5,556 bases of DNA, from NCBI GenBank assembly GCA_023267515.1, contig JAHFNF010000044.1, forward strand, positions 1 through 5,556, in the 5' to 3' direction. This document shows positions 1 through 4,552 of the stretch, in pieces. Made by a program: the position numbers and the translations under genes. This DNA comes from Candidatus Nomurabacteria bacterium. Its GTDB lineage: Bacteria > Patescibacteriota > Minisyncoccia > Phycocordibacterales > UBA9973. Each line of letters begins with the position of its first letter. The first letter of the stretch is position 1. Below the pieces are notes generated by a model. The model had not been told where the DNA came from. It searched no databases and worked only from the letters and a program-made list of their open reading frames with translations.

Positions 1-909
1 ATCTACTATGTCCTTAAAATCTACTGGTTTCATCTCATATCTTACTGTTCCAGTCTGCAAGTTCGCGGCATTTAGCACCAAGTCAACAGTCTCTATGCCT
101 TGATTGTCAGATTCCAATCCCTTTTCAGCCATATTTTTTAAAATTAGCGGAATTTCGCCAAAAGTCCCATCTAGCATTTCTGCAAAAATATACTTTGATC
201 GGGTAAATGATCCCTTCACTTTATGAGTGACCAGGTGAACCAAGGATTCTCTTTGTCTTAGTAAGTTCCTCAGGCTTTCGTTTGCATCCTGCAATTCCTT
301 ATAGAGGTAGGCTTTATCAAGGGCGACGGCCACCACGTCTATCAAACTCTTTATTGATTCTTTTTCATCTTCACTCAAAGTGTCGTAATCTCGATTAAGG
401 CCAATCATTAGAGAGCCTATCGTCGTACTTTCTGTCACAAGTGGATAAAGAAGTGTCGTTTGCCAATGACATTCTTCTTTTATTTTATTTATATTTTCAT
501 CCTCAATAAAACCGCCCCAAACATCAAGTAAATTATCAGTTGAATTTGAAATTTTAGCATAAACAGAGGCCTTAAAAAATGGATGTGAGGAAACCTGGGT
601 GATATTAAAATCACTAAAATGGAGGCCTAGCTTATCAACAATGGCAGCTAGACGATCAGACTTTGAGAAATGAAGTGGGGTAAGATTATCTGTTTTTTGA
701 TCAAAAACATAAATGCCAACTGTTTCAATATCCAGTCCTGTACGAATCTCATCGCTCACTTTTTCCGCTAGAATCTTTGGATTAAGTGTGAGCAAGCTTA
801 TTTGGTAAAGCTTTCTTAAAAGAGAAAGATTTTTATTTAGAACAGCGAGTGTCAGGTTGTGCTCATATAGCGCTTCGGTAACTTTTTTTGTCTCCTCAGA
901 ATCTGCCAT
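1..909 (-). CDS. GAF-domain sensor histidine kinase, partial (C-terminal ATPase domain beyond the left edge)
   Basis: The reading frame is open from an ATG at 909 to position 1, giving 303 residues without a stop. Residues about 43-200 read as a GAF sensor domain (GIYVFD strand, YPLV...IGSLMIGLN core, final helix ending ALDKAYLY). A short helical linker follows (about 200-222), then a HisKA-type dimerisation/phosphoacceptor domain. Its H-box is VTHKVKGSFT, with His229 the likely phosphorylated residue. Its second helix ends ANLQTGTVRYEMKPVDF, a clear match to the usual x-RLESG-x-PVDL stretch. The HATPase domain expected next is outside the window. There is no signal peptide or membrane helix, so the protein is probably cytosolic. 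It is the last visible gene of a tight operon: one base separates its ATG from the stop of the 94-residue protein. A weak GAAG (914-917) is the only ribosome-site candidate. The acidic residue normally after the phospho-His is replaced by Lys230, and position +4 is Gly233. The family call is firm; the ligand and partner regulator are unknown. Confidence 0.88.
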   Translation of the reverse strand, partial: MADSEETKKVTEALYEHNLTLAVLNKNLSLLRKLYQISLLTLNPKILAEKVSDEIRTGLDIETVGIYVFDQKTDNLTPLHFSKSDRLAAIVDKLGLHFSDFNITQVSSHPFFKASVYAKISNSTDNLLDVWGGFIEDENINKIKEECHWQTTLLYPLVTESTTIGSLMIGLNRDYDTLSEDEKESIKSLIDVVAVALDKAYLYKELQDANESLRNLLRQRESLVHLVTHKVKGSFTRSKYIFAEMLDGTFGEIPLILKNMAEKGLESDNQGIETVDLVLNAANLQTGTVRYEMKPVDFKDIVD

Positions 910-910
910 A

Positions 911-1195
911 TTACTTCAAGCTCTCTGGTATTTGATCTGCAGGCATTTCGGCAATAAATCCAGCTACGGCATGTTTACATACTTCGCGAGAAGCTTTACC
1001 GAAAAGTCTTTCGTATTGCGCAACCAGAGCATTTATTACTATTTTCTTATCAGTTGAATCAATGCTGACAGCTCCTTGTTCGTGGACAGAAAGTGAGGGC
1101 ACCTTAGCAGCTTCAATCCAGGCCAACGGCCCAATAACAAGCTCCTGTTCTTTTATCATCCTTATAGCTATTTGGTCAAAAATTTTTGTATCCAT
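911..1195 (-). CDS. conserved-looking 94-residue hypothetical protein in a histidine kinase operon
   Basis: I do not recognise this family. The protein is small and soluble, with no signal peptide or membrane helix. It appears to have an alpha/beta start (IAIRMIKEQELVIGPLAW, then IEAAKVPSLSV), a short acidic strand (AVSIDSTDKK), and two helices (VINALVAQYERLFG and SREVCKHAVAGFIAEM). There is a single Cys in CKHAV and no evident catalytic set. It sits between the membrane sensor gene (6-base gap) and the kinase gene (1-base gap), so co-transcription and perhaps stoichiometric expression are likely. This position suggests an adaptor or regulatory subunit linking sensor and kinase, but that is inference only. 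The start is supported by AGGA at 1200-1203, four bases before the ATG and overlapping the upstream gene's stop codon, as in translational coupling. It is very probably a real gene because the frame is held by abutting neighbours on both sides. Confidence 0.75.
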   Translation of the reverse strand: MDTKIFDQIAIRMIKEQELVIGPLAWIEAAKVPSLSVHEQGAVSIDSTDKKIVINALVAQYERLFGKASREVCKHAVAGFIAEMPADQIPESLK

Positions 1196-1199
1196 ATAA

Positions 1200-1204
1200 T
1201 CCTA
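1200..1204 (-). promoter_or_regulatory. Shine-Dalgarno site built into the upstream stop codon
   Basis: On the minus strand the bases read TAGGA, where TAG is the stop of the membrane sensor gene. AGGA lies four bases before the ATG at 1195. A ribosome terminating on the first gene would be placed to initiate on the second. Position and sequence are seen directly; coupling is inferred. Confidence 0.45.
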
Positions 1205-2041
1205 GCTATTTTTAATCTTATAGAAAGTTGAACCTAATTTAACTAGGCTTAAAGCCATAATAAAGTAAGAAGTAAAATACATAAAATCATTTACTCCTCC
1301 AGCATACCAGGTGCCGGCACTCGCTTGAGATAGAAACGTAAACTCACAGGCATATTGGATAAATAAAGCGAATATAAACAAAAGTATCGGTTTTCTCATT
1401 ATCCCCCCTAGGTAGTTTAAGGAAACAAGAAAAGCTAAAATAGCTATTGAAAGGTAGATGGCTTCACCAAATGGGTAACCGAAATCTAGAAATACTCTTA
1501 GTGGGCTAGACCAATCAAATTCGTAGCCTCTTAAAAAGAATAAGTAGGAAGAAATTAAAATAATGAGGGGAATAATTATTGCAATAAGTTTTCCTTTTAG
1601 CGATTTGAAAGAGAATTTAAATCCTACTGACTTTAACATGTAATATGCACCGACAATATAGGAAACAACACTGCCAAAAAATCCTATGTCCCCTAATGAT
1701 GGATAAGGAATCTCAACGTTTTTTAGGACATTTAAATAGCTATCAAAACTTTGACCAAAAACCTGGAGCAAAAGCCCGAGAGCAAAAAATAAAACGGCTT
1801 TTCCAACTATACTCCTATACCCTCCCCATTTTCTGGAAACATAAAGACCAAACATACCTCCGAGAAGCGCTATAATTTGGTAAGAAGAGGCCCATATTTT
1901 TAAATCATATTGAGTTCCATCTAGATTAAAGTTTAAGAATAGATGTAAATAAAAAAACCACGCCGAAATTATTACGTATAGAGCAGATAGAATCTTGTAT
2001 TTCATAGCACTAGTGTCCCCTGAGTTATTGTTATTTAACAT
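1202..2041 (-). CDS. eight-helix membrane sensor-like protein, first gene of the signalling operon
   Basis: The 279-residue protein is strongly hydrophobic, with helices at about 17-38, 51-69, 77-97, 115-136, 151-170, 189-210, 217-237 and 250-269. Three spaced motifs are informative: IPYPSLGDIGFF (111-122) before helix 4, LDFGYPFGEAIYL (185-197) at helix 6, and GTWYAGGVNDFMYFTSY (243-259) before helix 8. From memory, this P-x-PS-x-x-D / D-x-x-YP-x-G / G-x-Y-x-x-G-x-x-D pattern matches the multi-helix N-terminal sensor region of some GGDEF/EAL proteins. Here it stands alone without an output domain. Its neighbours downstream are a small soluble protein and a GAF histidine kinase without membrane helices, so it may be the membrane half of a split sensor. 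Start choice: ATG 2041 sits six bases after a perfect -10, the spacing shared by two neighbouring genes, which implies leaderless translation. Met13 (2005) is an alternative, preceded by AGGGGA ten bases away, and would remove the polar tail NNNNSGDTSA. The membrane call is secure; the sensor role is inferred. Confidence 0.82.
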   Translation of the reverse strand: MLNNNNSGDTSAMKYKILSALYVIISAWFFYLHLFLNFNLDGTQYDLKIWASSYQIIALLGGMFGLYVSRKWGGYRSIVGKAVLFFALGLLLQVFGQSFDSYLNVLKNVEIPYPSLGDIGFFGSVVSYIVGAYYMLKSVGFKFSFKSLKGKLIAIIIPLIILISSYLFFLRGYEFDWSSPLRVFLDFGYPFGEAIYLSIAILAFLVSLNYLGGIMRKPILLFIFALFIQYACEFTFLSQASAGTWYAGGVNDFMYFTSYFIMALSLVKLGSTFYKIKNS

Positions 2042-2047
2042 AACCTA

Positions 2048-2077
2048 ATTATAACATCTCTGATTCTTATTAGTAAA
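2048..2077 (-). promoter_or_regulatory. promoter of the signalling operon (extended -10 TGTTATAAT)
   Basis: On the minus strand TGTTATAAT occupies 2056-2048, a perfect -10 with the TGn extension. TTTACT at 2077-2072 is a partial -35 match with an 18-base spacer. Exactly six bases separate the -10 from the ATG at 2041, so the predicted transcription start is at or next to that ATG. Confidence 0.65.
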
Positions 2078-2094
2078 CCAACTGTGGATAAATT

Positions 2095-3027
2095 CTAAAG
2101 ATACCGAACTAAGTATTTTTTAAGGAACAAGGCAGGCCTAAAACGCATTTTTGCATATCTTAATTTTTCTACTCCTAGATCCTGCTCGTGGTTCATATAG
2201 TTAATGCCTAAATCAAGAAAGACTTTTGAGTTTTGTTTCATTAGGAACTGATAGATTCCATTGTACTTTACATCAGCTTTACCAAAGTGAGCTAAGGAAT
2301 AATCTTTAGATATTTTCTCATTTATCATAAAACCTGTTAAAACACCGTCAATAAACAAAGAAAAACAAATTAAGGAGCTCAGGAATTCAGTGGGCGCTGC
2401 CATAACCTTTTTGAAGGCTATGAGTTCATTTTCCAAATCTTCTGCTGCAAGATAGTCTTCATCACTATCGTCACCTCCGTTTTTACTATTTACCCAAGAC
2501 TCAACTAGATCTAAGATGAGTTTTTGATTATTTTTATCAGTTAAATTTAAGGTGAGTATTTCGTGCTTATGGTTGTTTTCAAAACGACGAACCTTATTTC
2601 TTTGCCGTTTATATTCTGAACCTTCATATAGAGCAATATTTTTATGGCTGAACACATAATCAAAATGATCTCTGTCTTCCTCTATTTTAAACCTTTTATT
2701 ATCTATATTTTTTATCGAATCTTCCGGAACAAATCTAAGTAGTGGCTTCAGTCCTTCATCTTTTGAAAGTTCAAGTAAGGCCTTAGTTGTTTCACTGGCT
2801 TTATTATTTCCTAAAAATGAATAGAATGGTTCCCCGGTCAGGTAGTCGGTAAAGCGGACAACGAGATTTCCGTAGAGCTGCGAGATGAGCATCTCTCCCT
2901 TTATATCCCAGCTCCACATTGAGACAAAATTAAAATCCGAATACGGAGGGTATTGTCGGGTTATTTTTTCCACATCTTCCTTATCCGTTAGCTCTATTCC
3001 TTTGAATTTTGGAAATTCTGGAAGCAC
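2095..3027 (-). CDS. DUF2156 family protein (MprF/LPG-synthase C-terminal-like, GNAT fold)
   Basis: The 310-residue soluble protein carries the hallmarks of DUF2156, the domain that forms the catalytic half of phosphatidylglycerol lysyltransferases. At the N-terminus are FKGIELTDKEDV (8-19) and YPPYSDFNFVSMWSWD (26-41). The central basic helix YKRQRNKVRRFE (139-150) corresponds to the family's K-x-RN-x-I-x-x-F. The C-terminal NHEQDLGVEKLRYAK (279-293) followed by RFRP matches the family's N-x-EQDLG-x-x-x-LR-x-x-K signature. Members have two tandem acyltransferase-like halves and some transfer aminoacyl groups from tRNA to lipids. No membrane flippase domain is attached, so lipid aminoacylation cannot be assumed. 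The start is a GTG at 3027. An in-frame TAG lies a few codons upstream and no other start codon intervenes. The family-like N-terminal residues begin at about residue 8, so GTG 3027 is preferred over the in-frame GTG at 2973, although the latter has an AAGGA before it. The family call is strong; the substrate is unknown. Confidence 0.87.
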   Translation of the reverse strand: MLPEFPKFKGIELTDKEDVEKITRQYPPYSDFNFVSMWSWDIKGEMLISQLYGNLVVRFTDYLTGEPFYSFLGNNKASETTKALLELSKDEGLKPLLRFVPEDSIKNIDNKRFKIEEDRDHFDYVFSHKNIALYEGSEYKRQRNKVRRFENNHKHEILTLNLTDKNNQKLILDLVESWVNSKNGGDDSDEDYLAAEDLENELIAFKKVMAAPTEFLSSLICFSLFIDGVLTGFMINEKISKDYSLAHFGKADVKYNGIYQFLMKQNSKVFLDLGINYMNHEQDLGVEKLRYAKMRFRPALFLKKYLVRYL

Positions 3028-3033
3028 AGTTTT

Positions 3034-3042
3034 ATTATACCA
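3034..3042 (-). promoter_or_regulatory. extended -10 promoter element (TGGTATAAT) of the DUF2156 gene
   Basis: The minus strand reads TGGTATAAT, again with exactly six bases (AAAACT) before the GTG start at 3027. No good -35 is seen; the TGn extension may compensate. No Shine-Dalgarno site can fit between this element and the GTG, so a leaderless mRNA is predicted. Confidence 0.6.
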
Positions 3043-3065
3043 TTTATTAATTAAAACCTAAATTT

Positions 3066-3635
3066 TTACCCCCTCTTTCTATAAATGAAATACATAATCA
3101 CTGTATAGTTTAAAATAAAATATATGGCCCACGCAGATTCCACAAAGGACCAGTGCTGGATTGCAAGAATCACAAAAAGGCCAGAGAACCAACCAAGAGA
3201 CCAGGCCAGCTTGTCCTCTTGTTCAGGATTTCTTGCCACATGTCTAAAGTTTGGCATAGAAGCAAATAGGTCAGAGAGGATGGTCAGTCCAAGAGCGATC
3301 AACGGATTACCTGTCACAATCCAAATCAAAATGCTCAATATTGCGCCTCCTACATAGACTTTATTCTTTTTATCCCAATGATTGTCGCCATATTTAATAG
3401 AAAGTATTGCCACTCCTAATTGTGAAACAAAGAGCCACCCAGGCAACAATAAAACAGGCCAAGGCGCACCACCTACCCAGGCACTAGTAGTAGCTACGAG
3501 AGCAAGTATCGCCCAGGTCCACCAAGAAGCGGCGGAGGGTTTTGTCTCACCCTTAAATATTGATTTTAGATAAGGCACAAACGCAATAAGGGAAATTATC
3601 GGCGCTGCAACTCCGAAAAATTGATAATAAGTCAT
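3066..3635 (-). CDS. seven-helix PQ-loop/SWEET-like membrane protein
   Basis: The 189-residue integral membrane protein has about seven helices (near 5-25, 38-53, 60-80, 93-108, 112-130, 145-160 and 166-184). Two stretches look like related loops. FVPYLKSIFKGETKPS (19-34), followed by SWWTWAI, resembles the PQ-loop pattern in which a proline at the end of helix 1 is followed by a basic loop and a Ser/Trp-rich helix. LFASMPNFRHVARNPEQE (123-140), followed by AWSLGW, repeats the layout at helix 5. A 3+1+3 helix plan with a proline-bearing helix in each half is what SWEET/PQ-loop transporters show. A small-metabolite transporter is therefore plausible, but the exact PQ pair is PY and MP here and no substrate can be named. 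The ATG at 3635 follows a perfect extended -10 by six bases. The gene stops 38 bases before the DUF2156 start, which has its own promoter. The fold is moderately sure; the function is open. Confidence 0.8.
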   Translation of the reverse strand: MTYYQFFGVAAPIISLIAFVPYLKSIFKGETKPSAASWWTWAILALVATTSAWVGGAPWPVLLLPGWLFVSQLGVAILSIKYGDNHWDKKNKVYVGGAILSILIWIVTGNPLIALGLTILSDLFASMPNFRHVARNPEQEDKLAWSLGWFSGLFVILAIQHWSFVESAWAIYFILNYTVIMYFIYRKRG

Positions 3636-3641
3636 TTTGTA

Positions 3642-3650
3642 ATTATAACA
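3642..3650 (-). promoter_or_regulatory. extended -10 promoter element (TGTTATAAT) of the PQ-loop-like gene
   Basis: The minus strand reads TGTTATAAT, then TACAAA, then the ATG at 3635: six bases, as at the two other minus-strand promoters. The 11 bases TGTTATAATTA are identical to those upstream of 2041. The -35 region (about 3665-3670) is a poor match and overlaps the start of the divergent gene. Confidence 0.62.
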
Positions 3651-3653
3651 CCC

Positions 3654-3662
3654 TGTGATAAT
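3654..3662 (+). promoter_or_regulatory. extended -10 promoter element (TGTGATAAT) of the agmatinase gene
   Basis: TGTGATAAT differs from the consensus extended -10 at one base. It ends eight bases before the ATG at 3671, so transcription should begin at about 3669-3671. No Shine-Dalgarno site lies between. Only three bases separate it from the oppositely oriented element at 3642-3650. Confidence 0.5.
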
Positions 3663-3670
3663 ATCTCCAT

Positions 3671-4552
3671 ATGAGGAATACGAACAGTATAATTAACGAA
3701 AAAAACTTTACGAAGGCGGATGTAGTGCTGGTGTCCGCAGCATACGAAAAAACTGCTTCTTCCCGACTCGGCACCGTGAATGGACCGAAAGCTATTATTG
3801 ATTGCCTTGATAAGAAACTAGAATTTTTTGATAGAAAATTTAAAAAGGAAACTAACAGTTTTGTAAAAATATCACATAAAAATCTAGGCAATTTAAACAA
3901 ACTCTCACCAGAAGGTGCTTTAAGTAAAATACGCAATGCTTGTAAAACCTTGATAAATAAGGATAAATTTGTCTTTTTGCTCGGCGGTGAACACGCGGTA
4001 TCCATCGGATATTTCCAGGCGTTATCAAAAAAATATAATTCAAAAGATGTGACAATACTGCAAATTGATGCGCATTGTGATTTGCGCGATTCCGATGCTG
4101 ATTATAGTGATCATCCGTCAAACTTGGCGCACTCGGCAGTGATGCGCCGTGCTTCCGAGCTCGGCTTCCCTATTGTACAAGTTGGGATCCGCACTTACTC
4201 TAAGGAAGAATATGCATATTTCAGCAATCCTAAAAATAAAGTAAAAGTATACCAATGGGGTCACGGAAAAATCCCAACAACAGAAGAAATTATAAGAAAT
4301 ATAAAAACCAAATATCTCTACATCACGATAGATGTGGATGGTTTTGATTCGGCCCATATGCCCGGCACTGGCACACCGGTGCAAGGAGGCCTGGAATGGT
4401 GGTATGGAATTGACCTTATTGAAAAAGCAATTACAAAAAGGGTGTTAGTCGGCGCAGATATAGTTGAAGTTTCTCCGCAGAGGGATTCTGTACTTACAGA
4501 ATACGGCGCTGCGCAGCTTATATATACTATAATCGCCAATAAATTTATTTAA
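3671..4552 (+). CDS. speB: agmatinase-family ureohydrolase
   Basis: The 293-residue protein is full length for a ureohydrolase, cytosolic, and has every expected metal motif. GGEH (105-108) supplies His108. DAHCD (133-137) supplies Asp133, His135 and Asp137. DVD (221-223) supplies Asp221 and Asp223. Together they would bind a two-manganese centre. LAHSAVMRR (152-160) with His154 fits the substrate-side histidine. PGTGTPVQGGL (231-241) and GADIVEVSPQRD (261-272) are typical of agmatinases, where the Glu of VEVSP contacts the guanidinium group. The expected reaction is agmatine plus water to putrescine plus urea, a polyamine step. Arginase, guanidinobutyrase or another guanidino hydrolase cannot be excluded by eye. 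No arginine decarboxylase or other polyamine gene is next to it. The ATG at 3671 is the only sensible start and lacks a Shine-Dalgarno site. The gene is divergent from the PQ-loop-like gene and overlaps the 3' end of the PBP2 gene by 8 bases. Confidence 0.92.
   Translation: MRNTNSIINEKNFTKADVVLVSAAYEKTASSRLGTVNGPKAIIDCLDKKLEFFDRKFKKETNSFVKISHKNLGNLNKLSPEGALSKIRNACKTLINKDKFVFLLGGEHAVSIGYFQALSKKYNSKDVTILQIDAHCDLRDSDADYSDHPSNLAHSAVMRRASELGFPIVQVGIRTYSKEEYAYFSNPKNKVKVYQWGHGKIPTTEEIIRNIKTKYLYITIDVDGFDSAHMPGTGTPVQGGLEWWYGIDLIEKAITKRVLVGADIVEVSPQRDSVLTEYGAAQLIYTIIANKFI

Noticed and set aside
857..1057. Plus-strand open frame of 66 codons
   Set aside because: It lies opposite the 94-residue gene and the kinase start, has no promoter or ribosome site, and its protein has no coherent pattern.
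1645..1875. Plus-strand open frame of 76 codons
   Set aside because: It is a shadow within the membrane sensor gene, with a composition unlike a real protein and no initiation signals.
1871..1876. Perfect TATAAT on the plus strand
   Set aside because: It lies inside a minus-strand coding region, lacks the TGn extension, and no plausible plus-strand gene follows.
2971..2982. GTG at 2973 with AAGGA upstream as the DUF2156 start
   Set aside because: It would delete residues 8-18 (FKGIELTDKED), which match the usual beginning of the family, so the upstream GTG at 3027 is preferred.
3124..3573. Two plus-strand open frames opposite the PQ-loop-like gene
   Set aside because: The opposite strand encodes a clear multi-helix protein; these frames lack initiation sites and recognisable motifs.
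3643..4539. Several minus-strand open frames opposite the agmatinase gene
   Set aside because: The plus-strand ureohydrolase motifs are unmistakable and continuous; the minus frames are antisense by-products.
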